Shown in pieces: positions 25,844-34,012 of a DNA stretch of 64,000 nt; the first letter of the stretch is position 1; each line of letters opens with the position of its first letter. Made by a program: the position numbers and the translations under genes. Under the pieces are notes generated by a model. The model saw only the letters and a program-made list of their open reading frames with translations. It was not told the DNA's origin and made no database searches. The stretch is taken from assembly GCF_004122165.1 (NCBI RefSeq), contig NZ_SBKO01000001.1:124001-188000 (forward strand). The letters run 5' to 3'. This DNA comes from Flavobacterium amnicola (GTDB lineage: Bacteria; Bacteroidota; Bacteroidia; Flavobacteriales; Flavobacteriaceae).

Positions 25844-27601
25844 ATGGAAGCTCAATTTGAAAGCAACCCACTTATAGACCGATTACCTCAGCATTTAAAG
25901 CAATTTATCAAACCACAGGATTATGCGGATTACAGTCCAATCAATCAAGCGGTTTGGCGATATGTAATGCGCAAAAATGTAGATTATTTGGGCACCGTAG
26001 CCCATGATTCTTATTTGGATGGGTTAAAAAAAACTGGTCTAGAAATTGATTCCATTCCGAATATGTACGGTATGAACCGTATTCTAAAGGAAATCGGATG
26101 GGCAGCCGTTGCCGTTGATGGATTTATTCCACCGAGTGCTTTTATGGAGTTTCAAGCCTACAATGTATTGGTGATTGCTTGCGATATCCGTCAATTAGAA
26201 CATATTGAATACACACCCGCTCCAGATATTATTCATGAAGGTGCTGGACACGCCCCTATTATTGCCAATCCAGAATATGCGGAATATTTGAGACGTTTTG
26301 GCGAAATTGGCTGTAAAGCCATATCCTCAGCAAGAGATTACGAATTATATGAAGCCATTCGATTGCTTTCTATATTAAAAGAAGCAGAAGATACTCCTGA
26401 AGCCGACATCAAAAAAGCAGAAGAACAAGTCGATTTCTTGCAAAACAATATGGGCGAATTATCAGAGATGTCCAAAATAAGAAACCTACACTGGTGGACT
26501 GTTGAATATGGATTAATTGGTTCTGTAGAAGACCCAAAAATATATGGTGCTGGCTTACTTTCTTCCATTGGTGAAAGTGCTTGGTGTATGACCGATAATG
26601 TCAAAAAGATTCCTTATGATATTTCAGCAGCGGACCAAAGTTTTGACATTACAAAACCGCAACCACAGCTTTATGTTACTCCTGATTTTGCTCATTTGAG
26701 TTCGGTTTTAGAACAATTTGCCAATAAAATGGCATTGCGTACTGGAGGTTTAAGCAGTATTAAAAAATTAATCAATTCTAATGCCTTAGGTACCATCGAA
26801 TTGAGCACTGGACTACAAATATCTGGTGTATTCACCAATGTAATCGAAAATGAAGGAGCGCCTGTTTATATACAAACTACTGGAAAAACAGCCTTAGCTT
26901 ATAGAGAAAAAGAATTGGTAGGACACGGAACCACTACACATGCAGAAGGTTTTGGCTCCCCTATCGGAAAATTAAAAGGCATCAATTTAGCCATTGAAGA
27001 TATGAGTCCGCGCGATTTAAAAGCCTACGATATTTATGAAGGCGAACAAATCACTTTAGAATTTGAAGGGGATATAAAAATCACTGGAGAAATTGTAACC
27101 GGCACTCGTAACTTACAAGGTAAAATTCTATTAATCAAGTTTAAAAACTGTACGGTAACCCACAGAGAAAAAGTGTTGTTCCAACCGGAATGGGGTATTT
27201 ATGACATGGCCGTAGGGAAAGAAGTAATTTCTGGTTTTTCTGGTCCAGCCGATGTTAATAGTTTTGACATGATTGATCATGTTCCTTCTTCCAAAACGAT
27301 CAAACAAAAGAAATCGGCAGCAAGAGAAGAATTAGAAAATTTATACCGAAACATTCGAAATATTCGCGAGAATAAACCGACTGAAATTACTCTTAAAGAA
27401 GCTTTTGGAGCTGTAAGCAGTAATCATCCAAACGATTGGTTATTATCGGTTGAAATTGCTGAATTAACACACAAAAACAACGATAACGAGTTTACAGACA
27501 AAGTGGTCAACCATTTAGAGAATCTGAAACTACGCCGACCAGAAGTGGCTCATTTAATCACTAATGGATTGGATTTAATTTTCGATAAAGTATCCGCATA
27601 A
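25844..27601 (+). CDS. Aromatic amino acid hydroxylase (phenylalanine 4-monooxygenase family)
   Basis: Encodes 585 residues. Non-haem iron and pterin-dependent hydroxylase signature: HEGAGH with H131 and H136 as iron ligands, and the third ligand probably E221 in WWTVEYGL. It should convert phenylalanine to tyrosine. The catalytic domain occupies about residues 20-330; the remaining 250 residues (from about LSTGLQISGVF) form an additional C-terminal region seen in the long Bacteroidota forms, absent from the about 290-residue proteobacterial PhhA. No dedicated pterin recycling gene is adjacent. A bidirectional hairpin follows the stop. Confidence 0.88.
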   Translation: MEAQFESNPLIDRLPQHLKQFIKPQDYADYSPINQAVWRYVMRKNVDYLGTVAHDSYLDGLKKTGLEIDSIPNMYGMNRILKEIGWAAVAVDGFIPPSAFMEFQAYNVLVIACDIRQLEHIEYTPAPDIIHEGAGHAPIIANPEYAEYLRRFGEIGCKAISSARDYELYEAIRLLSILKEAEDTPEADIKKAEEQVDFLQNNMGELSEMSKIRNLHWWTVEYGLIGSVEDPKIYGAGLLSSIGESAWCMTDNVKKIPYDISAADQSFDITKPQPQLYVTPDFAHLSSVLEQFANKMALRTGGLSSIKKLINSNALGTIELSTGLQISGVFTNVIENEGAPVYIQTTGKTALAYREKELVGHGTTTHAEGFGSPIGKLKGINLAIEDMSPRDLKAYDIYEGEQITLEFEGDIKITGEIVTGTRNLQGKILLIKFKNCTVTHREKVLFQPEWGIYDMAVGKEVISGFSGPADVNSFDMIDHVPSSKTIKQKKSAAREELENLYRNIRNIRENKPTEITLKEAFGAVSSNHPNDWLLSVEIAELTHKNNDNEFTDKVVNHLENLKLRRPEVAHLITNGLDLIFDKVSA

Positions 27602-27606
27602 ACACA

Positions 27607-27635
27607 AAAAAGGCTTTCCAATGGAAAGCCTTTTT
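27607..27635. terminator. Bidirectional terminator between the hydroxylase and DUF4230 genes
   Basis: A perfect 13-bp stem (27607-27619 with 27623-27635), AAAAAGGCTTTCC with its complement, around a 3-nt loop, bounded by A and T runs. Confidence 0.9.
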
Positions 27636-27636
27636 A

Positions 27637-28248
27637 TTATAATTGAAATTCTTTTTCCGAGTGTATTTCGTTGCCTTTATATTCGACCTTCCACCCTACA
27701 GAATGGGTCACTAGAAGTATTTTAGACAATTCACTAATTAATCTATTTTTTGCATTGGACTTCAACGTCGATTTCTCGATTTTTTTAGTCAAATCAATTT
27801 TTACTTTCTTGGTGATATTGTTTAAATCGGCACCAGTTAACGCATTGAATTTACTTTGCTGAATGTCATAATATTGAATATCCGGACTGATTTTTATTTC
27901 TTCTTTTGGAATGGAAACAATGCGAATTGTTTTGTTTTTTTCATCAATTTCATATTTCATCTGACGTAAATCATACATCACTGTGGCATCAGAATTCACC
28001 ACCACAATGACTTTTTTATCAAAAGAAACCAATCCACCAAAATAGGAATCCTTATCTTTAAAAGTTAACACTTGTGAATAATGACCTTCTGTCACTACTA
28101 ACTTTCCAACACTTTTAATTTGTTCTTGAATAAGGTTCGAATTGTATTCGGTACTACTTTCCTTATCGCCTGTAAAATATTTATAGGTAAAAAAAGCTAA
28201 TATTAAAAAAAGCAAGCCGAAAAAAAGTTTTTTGTATAAGTGTATCAT
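27637..28248 (-). CDS. DUF4230 membrane-anchored protein
   Basis: Encodes 203 residues from the ATG at 28248. An N-terminal membrane anchor (KKLFFGLLFLILAFFTYKYF) is followed by a periplasmic domain with the DUF4230 pattern: QIKSVGKLVVTEGHYSQVL, KKVIVVVNSDATVMYDLRQM and a C-terminal helical part (KKIEKSTLKSNAKNRLISEL). Function is unknown. It lies downstream of the 93-residue coiled-coil gene with a 111-bp gap, so it may or may not belong to that transcript. Confidence 0.75.
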   Translation of the reverse strand: MIHLYKKLFFGLLFLILAFFTYKYFTGDKESSTEYNSNLIQEQIKSVGKLVVTEGHYSQVLTFKDKDSYFGGLVSFDKKVIVVVNSDATVMYDLRQMKYEIDEKNKTIRIVSIPKEEIKISPDIQYYDIQQSKFNALTGADLNNITKKVKIDLTKKIEKSTLKSNAKNRLISELSKILLVTHSVGWKVEYKGNEIHSEKEFQL

Positions 28249-28359
28249 ATCGAAATTATCAAAGCATAAATATAAAGAAAACAAGCTTTATTTTTTCGGA
28301 TGACTACTTTAATTCTGACAAAATATAGCAACTATTTTGATCACTAACTATTTCTTTTT

Positions 28360-28641
28360 TTACTCTCTAAATTTTAGAAGTATTTCTTGTAAATGGAGTA
28401 TTTCTTTACAAATGATCAAAATTTGATTGTGAAGATTCGCATTGGATTCATCGGCAATAACAACCTTTTGATTGAGAATTGTATTATGATAGGTTTGAGA
28501 ATTGATATTATCACTTAATCTTTCTAAATAACTCCTTTTTTGTTTTATCTGTTTTTGAGTTATGACATAGATATAACAAGCTAGTATAGAAGCACCTAAA
28601 ACTACAATAGCAATTAGCCATTTTAAGAAAAATAAGCTCAT
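28360..28641 (-). CDS. 93-residue membrane-anchored coiled-coil protein
   Basis: Encodes 93 residues: one N-terminal membrane segment (FFLKWLIAIVVLGASILACYIYVI) and a charged helical remainder (KQKRSYLERLSDNINSQTYH to LHLQEILLKFRE) that looks like a coiled coil. I recognise no family. The ATG (28641-28639) overlaps the stop of the 29-residue upstream gene as TAATG, so the two are probably translationally coupled. It belongs to the transcript starting at regulatory site 1, downstream of the response-regulator gene, and is a candidate output or accessory protein of the two-component system. Confidence 0.65.
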   Translation of the reverse strand: MSLFFLKWLIAIVVLGASILACYIYVITQKQIKQKRSYLERLSDNINSQTYHNTILNQKVVIADESNANLHNQILIICKEILHLQEILLKFRE

Positions 28642-28730
28642 TACTTAAAATAATTTATCAATAAAATTAAATTAAGTAAAAGCATAATGACAACAACAAC
28701 ATACGCAATCGTTTTTATTGTAACTCTCAT
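28641..28730 (-). CDS. 29-residue single-pass membrane microprotein
   Basis: A tiny gene read from the minus strand, starting ATG at 28730: MRVTIKTIAYVVVVIMLL followed by LNLILLINYFK and a stop at 28643-28641. It is a single hydrophobic helix with basic ends. Support comes from position: the stop overlaps the next start as TAATG, and the ATG lies about 15 nt after the predicted transcription start of regulatory site 1. Without it the transcript would carry an unusually long 5' leader of about 100 nt. No homology can be claimed. Confidence 0.6.
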   Translation of the reverse strand: MRVTIKTIAYVVVVIMLLLNLILLINYFK

Positions 28731-28751
28731 AAATTAGCAATTAGATTGTTA

Positions 28752-28800
28752 CAAATATGGGAAGATTACTAACGCCGGTAAATACGTAGAATTACGTATT
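28752..28800 (-). promoter_or_regulatory. Regulatory site 1: 20-bp inverted repeat plus -7 element
   Basis: AATACGTA-GAAT-TACGTATT (28781-28800) is a perfect 8-bp inverted repeat with a 4-bp spacer. The minus-strand -7 element CATATTTG follows at 28759-28752, and the ATG of the microprotein is at 28730. The repeat lies 5 bp beyond the response-regulator stop codon. Repeat centre to -7 centre is 35 bp, the same as at sites 2 and 3. Confidence 0.8.
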
Positions 28801-28805
28801 TTTAG

Positions 28806-29456
28806 TTAAATGATGTTATTGTTTTTTGCTTTTTGAATAGCTTCTAACTTGTTATGCACCTGAAGTTTGGTGTAGATATTTTCGATATGTTTTCGTACAG
28901 TACCAACAGAAAGGAAGAGATTTTCGGCAATAATATTATAGGTTAATCCTTTACTCAATTGTTCCAGAACTTCTATTTCACGAACAGAAAGATTAATTTC
29001 TTCCGTTTTTATAGAATTGTCCTCAAATACAATAGGATTTCTAAATAATTTTAGTGTTTTTAACGCTATTGACGGCGTCATCGTTGCGCCGCCATTAAGT
29101 GTTTCAATAATTCCTTGATGTAAATCTTTAGGACTGACTTCTTTTAACAAATAGCCATCTGCTCCGGCTTTTATTGATTTAAAGATATTTTCATCGTTAT
29201 CAAAAACGGTCAACATTATAATTTTTATGTGTGGGTATCTGGATTTTACCATTTCGGTAGCCTCAACACCATTCATAGTTGGCATTTCGATATCCATTAA
29301 AATCATATCTATATTATGATTCTTTGTCAATTTATCTAGTAGATCTTGACCATGAATTGCTTTAAGTCGTATGTCAACATCCTCAAAAAAGTCAAGCTTA
29401 TCTTGAGTTGCTTTTAATAAAAAACTATTATCGTCTACTAATCCTACTCGTATCAT
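28806..29456 (-). CDS. NarL/FixJ-type response regulator
   Basis: Encodes 216 residues. The receiver domain (1-120) has the acidic pair in GLVDDN, the phospho-acceptor D55 in LMDIEMP, the conserved Thr in MLTVFD and Lys in YLLKEV. The C-terminal LuxR-type helix-turn-helix is at about 150-210 (LSVREIEVLEQLSKGLTYNIIAENLFLSVGTVRKHI; split over the motif). It lies 4 bp downstream of the second histidine kinase gene, so kinase-regulator pairing is secure. It is the best candidate to bind the 20-bp inverted repeats at 28781, 33983 and 38395, the second of which heads its own operon. Confidence 0.93.
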   Translation of the reverse strand: MIRVGLVDDNSFLLKATQDKLDFFEDVDIRLKAIHGQDLLDKLTKNHNIDMILMDIEMPTMNGVEATEMVKSRYPHIKIIMLTVFDNDENIFKSIKAGADGYLLKEVSPKDLHQGIIETLNGGATMTPSIALKTLKLFRNPIVFEDNSIKTEEINLSVREIEVLEQLSKGLTYNIIAENLFLSVGTVRKHIENIYTKLQVHNKLEAIQKAKNNNII

Positions 29457-29460
29457 TGTG

Positions 29461-31389
29461 CTATTTTTTTATTGAGATCAAAATTATTGTGCCTTGGTTT
29501 ATTACTGACTGAAGCGAAAAATCACCACCAATATCAGAAATTCTTTTTTCCATATTAAACAACCCGTTTCCTCTGTTTATTTGAGCCAAATCAAATCCTT
29601 TTCCATTGTCTTTAATTTGTATTTGTATTTGATTTCCGATCTCATTTACATTAATACTGATTTTGGTTGCATCGGAATACTTTACGGCATTGTTTACTGC
29701 TTCCTGTGTGGTCCTATAAATATTGACCCAAACCAGAGACGTCAATTTCACCTCTTTTAAGCCTTCATCAATATTAAAATCAAAAGCAATAGTTTCTTGT
29801 GCGATTCTCGCATTATCTAAAAAATTGAGAATTCGAACGCGTAAATCATCAAATACAATTTCATTCGTATTCATGGCCCAAATGGTATCTCGTAATTCGG
29901 TAATGGTTGATTTAGTAAAATTAGAAATTTGAGAAAGTTTCGTTTCTGCTTTGGGGTTTGTATTTCCTATTCCGTATTTTAAATTTTCAACCGAAGAAAT
30001 AATAAAAGTAAGTTGTGAGCCAATATTATCGTGTAAATCGCGAGAAATAGACAAACGCTGTTCTTGCAATTCATTTTGGGATTCAATTTTCCCTAAAGCC
30101 GATTTTAACTCAAATTCTTGTTTTTGTTGTTTGTTTTTGATTTTTTGTTGACGTAAGAACAGAAAACCTAATACACCCATAAAAACCGCTAATACAAGTG
30201 CTCCAAAGATAAAAAATCTTGAATTTTTAAGGGCTATGTCTTTTTCAAGCAATGCTTTTTCCTTTTTGGCCGTTTGGTATTTAGATTCCAATTCATTTGT
30301 CTGTTTACCAACCGTTAATTCAATTATCTTATCTTGCAATTTCATAGAAGCATTACTATAATAACTAACGCTATCAGGCTGGTTCAAATACCCAAAGGTT
30401 TGTACAAAATATTGATATGTTTGCAATAATTCTAATTTATAAACCTCATCGTTTGTATAATCCTTTTTTAGTTGCAACAATAAAGTTTTAGCCTCATTAT
30501 ACTTTTTACTTTTTAGTAAACTGCTTATCTTGTTAAAACTATAACTGGTATCATCTTTCGTTTTCTTTATTTTTGATAATAATTTTTCGGTTTGTTGAAT
30601 TATTTTTTCAGCTTCCTTATTTTTATTTTGATCATTTTTAATTTTTGAGATATTATTTAAAGCAGCAACAAGGGTAATATTGTTTGATGTTTTTTTAGAC
30701 ATCTCTATGCTTTTATTATAATATTTCAAAGCATTTATTGTGTCTTTTGACCTTAATTTTATGTTTCCCAAAGTCAAATACGAACTAGTCAAACCATTAT
30801 ATTGCTTATTTATTTTCTGAAATTCAATTGCTTTATTAATATATTTTGATGCTTTTTCATAATTTTTTAAATCTAAAAAAAGTTCCGCTATATTCGCATT
30901 TGTTAACGATACAACTTCTTGATTATTGATTTTTTCAAAATAATCTACGGCCTCCAAATACGATTTGAGTGCAAGTTCTTTTTTATTCTCTTTGTTATAA
31001 ATACTGGCCAAATTGATGGAAACTTTTGCCATTCCAACTTTATCATTTCTTTTCTTTCGAATAGCGTATGCAGACAAATAATTTTTCCTTGAAGAAGCAA
31101 AATCACTTTTTCTAAAATAAACTGCACCAACATCACTATATACTTGTGCAATTAAAGTGGAATCTTTTAGTTTCGTAGCTTCAATTATTGCCTTGTTACC
31201 ATACACTAATGCAGAATCGATCGAAACATTTGAATAATACCATGTTAAATCAGAATAGATAGTGGCCTTTTTTTTCTCATCGGGATTTAATTGCAAATCC
31301 TTTTTCAAAGCATCAATAATATCCTGTGCATTTTGAGAAAAACTCATAATTGGCAACAAAACACATAAAAACAAAATTATTTTTTTCAT
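29461..31389 (-). CDS. TPR-containing sensor histidine kinase (second of a tandem pair)
   Basis: Encodes 642 residues: signal peptide (MKKIILFLCVLLPIMSFSQ), a TPR superhelix (about 35-350) that should face the periplasm, a membrane segment (about 392-412), a short coiled coil, a HisKA_3-type dimerisation domain with phospho-acceptor H453 in SISRDLHDNIGSQ, and an HATPase domain with N box (QEAVNNAVKYSD) and G box (DNGKGF). From KAETKLSQ to DNGKGF (120 residues) I count only four differences from the upstream kinase, whereas the TPR regions are dissimilar. It is separated by 5 bp from the upstream kinase gene and 4 bp from the regulator gene. Confidence 0.92.
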   Translation of the reverse strand: MKKIILFLCVLLPIMSFSQNAQDIIDALKKDLQLNPDEKKKATIYSDLTWYYSNVSIDSALVYGNKAIIEATKLKDSTLIAQVYSDVGAVYFRKSDFASSRKNYLSAYAIRKKRNDKVGMAKVSINLASIYNKENKKELALKSYLEAVDYFEKINNQEVVSLTNANIAELFLDLKNYEKASKYINKAIEFQKINKQYNGLTSSYLTLGNIKLRSKDTINALKYYNKSIEMSKKTSNNITLVAALNNISKIKNDQNKNKEAEKIIQQTEKLLSKIKKTKDDTSYSFNKISSLLKSKKYNEAKTLLLQLKKDYTNDEVYKLELLQTYQYFVQTFGYLNQPDSVSYYSNASMKLQDKIIELTVGKQTNELESKYQTAKKEKALLEKDIALKNSRFFIFGALVLAVFMGVLGFLFLRQQKIKNKQQKQEFELKSALGKIESQNELQEQRLSISRDLHDNIGSQLTFIISSVENLKYGIGNTNPKAETKLSQISNFTKSTITELRDTIWAMNTNEIVFDDLRVRILNFLDNARIAQETIAFDFNIDEGLKEVKLTSLVWVNIYRTTQEAVNNAVKYSDATKISINVNEIGNQIQIQIKDNGKGFDLAQINRGNGLFNMEKRISDIGGDFSLQSVINQGTIILISIKK

Positions 31390-31394
31390 GAACT

Positions 31395-33287
31395 TTAAAT
31401 TAAGATTTTTACAGAAGTCCCATTATTAGCTATTGACTTTATCTCAAATTTTCCTCCTATTTCAGTAATTCTTTTTTCCATATTAAACAAGCCATTTCCT
31501 TTGTTTACTTCTGCCATATTAAATCCTTTCCCGTTGTCTTGAATTTGTATTTGTATTTGATTTCCTATTTCATTCACACGAATACTTATTTTGGTTGCAT
31601 CAGAATACTTTATTGCATTGTTAACTGCCTCTTGTGTGGTTCTATAAATATTAACCCAAACCAATGAGGTCAATTTCACCTCTTTTAAGCCTTCATCAAT
31701 ATTAAAATCAAAATCGATAGTTTCTTGTGCTATTCTTGCATTATCTAAAAAATTGAGAATTCGAACACGTAAATCATCAAAAACAATTTCATTCGTATTC
31801 ATGGCCCAAATGGTATCACGTAATTCGGTAATGGTTGATTTAGTAAAATTGGAAATTTGAGAAAGTTTCGTTTCTGCTTTCTGGTTAGAATTACCAATTC
31901 CGAATTTTAAATTTTCGATTGAAGAAATGACAAAAGTAAGTTGTGAGCCAATATTATCATGTAAATCGCGAGAAATAGACAAGCGTTGTTCTTGCAATTC
32001 ATTTTGGGATTCGATTTTTGCAATTGCAGTTCGCAATTCGAATTCTTGCTTCTGTTGACTATTTCGAGCTTTTTGTTGACGAACAAATAAATATCCAATT
32101 AGCGCTATAAAACCTGCAATAAGAGAAGCAATAAGTAGCCAAAGGTTTTTCTTTTTAGTTTCGGCTTCTTTTTGAATTAAAGTATTTTTAGCCAATAGTA
32201 ATTCTTTTTCTTTTTTCTCTGTTTGGTATTTGGCTTCCATTTCTGCAACTGATTGGATTCTTTCCGAATTGAAAACAGAATCACGTAACTTGATGTACTC
32301 TTCTTGAGAAGCGACTATTTTAGTTAAATCCTTTCTTTTTTTATTAAAAATAGACACTTGAAAAAGGTAATCACGCATTTTTTCGGCATTCTTGCTTTTT
32401 TGGGCATGTTTTTTCGCCAGAAGAAACATTTTTTCGGCTTTGTCAAAATCGCTTAATTCATAGGCGATTGTGGCTAAATTGGTATAATGTGTGGCTTGAT
32501 CATAATCATAGTAATTATCGTCTCCATTATTTTTTAAATTATAATCTGTAATCTTAACCGCACGTTTAATCCATTTTTCAGCTTCGTGAAATTTTTTAAT
32601 TTTCAATAAAGTATTCCCAATATTATTATAAGTAGAATTTATTCCGAGTGTATCTTTCCCTTTAATATATTTAAAAACCATGTGATGATATCGAAGTGCC
32701 TCTTTTGCATTTCCCCAATCATCATAGTTTATAGCCACAGCATTTAAATTGGAATAAATTTTTTTCTGATTGGGTTTTTCTTGGGTTAAGTGATAAGCTA
32801 GTGCTTTTTTTCCGTAGTACACCCCTTTAGGATAATTCTCAAAATCATGATATGTTAAAGAAAGCATATTATCAAATGTAGCAATCCATCCCTTTTCATT
32901 ATTTGCTTCTGCGATTTTTATAGCCTCAATAGTAATGGCAATCCCTTTATCATATTCTCCCCTTTTTTTATACAATTTACCTAAATTATAATATGTGGTA
33001 AAAAGAGAATTCTTGTTTGGTAAATTTTTGAGTTTTTGAATCGCCAATTTTCCATAATAGGCAGAGCTATCTTGATTACCATAATCCAAATGCCGTGCAT
33101 TTTTACAAAAAAAATATTCTCCTTCCTCTCCATCCGTTTTGACTAGTTTTTTTGCTTTATTAAAATAATAATCCGACGAATCTTGTGTTTTCGCTAAATA
33201 GGCGGCACCTAGCACTTGTTGCAGATTTTGTGCAGAAAATTCACAATTACAAATTATCAAAATCAATAAAAAACCCCTTTTCAACAT
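31395..33287 (-). CDS. TPR-containing sensor histidine kinase (first of a tandem pair)
   Basis: Encodes 630 residues from the ATG at 33287 (MLKRGFLLILIICNCEFSAQ, signal peptide). TPR repeats span about 45-330, a membrane segment about 381-402, phospho-acceptor H443 in SISRDLHDNIGSQ, and a C-terminal HATPase domain ending GTSVKILI. The sensor part differs from that of the following kinase while the catalytic part is nearly identical, suggesting two inputs into one regulator. The gene follows a lipoprotein gene by about 105 bp with no promoter seen in the gap. The frame is open to 33362, but the hydrophobic signal at 33287 decides the start. Confidence 0.92.
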   Translation of the reverse strand: MLKRGFLLILIICNCEFSAQNLQQVLGAAYLAKTQDSSDYYFNKAKKLVKTDGEEGEYFFCKNARHLDYGNQDSSAYYGKLAIQKLKNLPNKNSLFTTYYNLGKLYKKRGEYDKGIAITIEAIKIAEANNEKGWIATFDNMLSLTYHDFENYPKGVYYGKKALAYHLTQEKPNQKKIYSNLNAVAINYDDWGNAKEALRYHHMVFKYIKGKDTLGINSTYNNIGNTLLKIKKFHEAEKWIKRAVKITDYNLKNNGDDNYYDYDQATHYTNLATIAYELSDFDKAEKMFLLAKKHAQKSKNAEKMRDYLFQVSIFNKKRKDLTKIVASQEEYIKLRDSVFNSERIQSVAEMEAKYQTEKKEKELLLAKNTLIQKEAETKKKNLWLLIASLIAGFIALIGYLFVRQQKARNSQQKQEFELRTAIAKIESQNELQEQRLSISRDLHDNIGSQLTFVISSIENLKFGIGNSNQKAETKLSQISNFTKSTITELRDTIWAMNTNEIVFDDLRVRILNFLDNARIAQETIDFDFNIDEGLKEVKLTSLVWVNIYRTTQEAVNNAIKYSDATKISIRVNEIGNQIQIQIQDNGKGFNMAEVNKGNGLFNMEKRITEIGGKFEIKSIANNGTSVKILI

Positions 33288-33392
33288 ATTTTTTTGAATA
33301 GAAAATAAAACTTTATAAAACACCAATTGCTTACAGTATAAACCATAAGCAATATAGCGCATTTAAATTAAAATTGATTTAACCCATTTGAT

Positions 33393-33920
33393 TTATTGAA
33401 AGACTCCTTTGAAAGATCCTTCCGTAACTGTTTTAGTTTCACTTGTATCGCAATTTTCACCATCTTTACCTGTAAAAGAGAAAGTACCTTCGATTTTTGT
33501 ATCTGAGATTGAAGTCACTACCACTGTTCCAGATACGCCCGAACAAATACCTGTTCCGTAAGCAGCATCACCGGAACCTGGCGTATATGCAATAACAGAA
33601 TCGGTGGTAGAATCTAAAGTATAGGTACCTGTTGCTGTTACACCATGTAACGTAATTGAGATACTACTGGCTGAAAAATTGGACCCCAAAACTGTAATTA
33701 TAGTATCTGGTCCTGTACCCATTTTTTGTGCTGTTGCTGAAGAAACACCAAATATCACAGAAGAAAAGGCAGCACCGTTTACTTTGGCTGTAACTACCGA
33801 ACTGTTTGCCGGAATAGGTGTTGGTGCTGGAGCTGGCGCTGGATCATCATTACTACAAGATGACAAAACAAGTGTTAAAGCTACCATGATACATTTTCCG
33901 ATGTTAAAGATTTTTTTCAT
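33393..33920 (-). CDS. Lipoprotein heading the two-component operon
   Basis: Encodes 175 residues from the ATG at 33920: signal peptide with lipobox (ALTLVLSSCSNDD), a Pro/Ala linker (PAPAPAPTPIPA) and a beta-rich domain (VTAKVNGAAFSSVIFGV, GVTATGTYTLDS, IEGTFSFTGKDGENC, TVTEGSFKGVF). It resembles the lipoprotein at 37823-38335 in layout and in the closing motif GTFSF-x-G...TEG-x-F, so the two are probably paralogues of a Bacteroidota lipoprotein family, possibly DUF6252. It is the first gene after regulatory site 2 and precedes both kinases and the regulator. Confidence 0.75.
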   Translation of the reverse strand: MKKIFNIGKCIMVALTLVLSSCSNDDPAPAPAPTPIPANSSVVTAKVNGAAFSSVIFGVSSATAQKMGTGPDTIITVLGSNFSASSISITLHGVTATGTYTLDSTTDSVIAYTPGSGDAAYGTGICSGVSGTVVVTSISDTKIEGTFSFTGKDGENCDTSETKTVTEGSFKGVFQ

Positions 33921-33953
33921 AATTAATTCTGTTTTTAGTTTTTTTTTACTTGA

Positions 33954-34002
33954 CAAAGATTTAGAATTTCAGAGAGTCAATCAATACGTATAATTACGTA
34001 TT
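33954..34002 (-). promoter_or_regulatory. Regulatory site 2: 20-bp inverted repeat plus -7 element
   Basis: AATACGTA-TAAT-TACGTATT (33983-34002) is a perfect 8-bp inverted repeat. The minus-strand -7 element AATCTTTG lies at 33961-33954 and the lipoprotein ATG at 33920. The repeat lies 10 bp beyond the stop of the preceding gene. It heads the operon that encodes the kinases and regulator. Confidence 0.8.
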
Positions 34003-34012
34003 TTGACAATAC

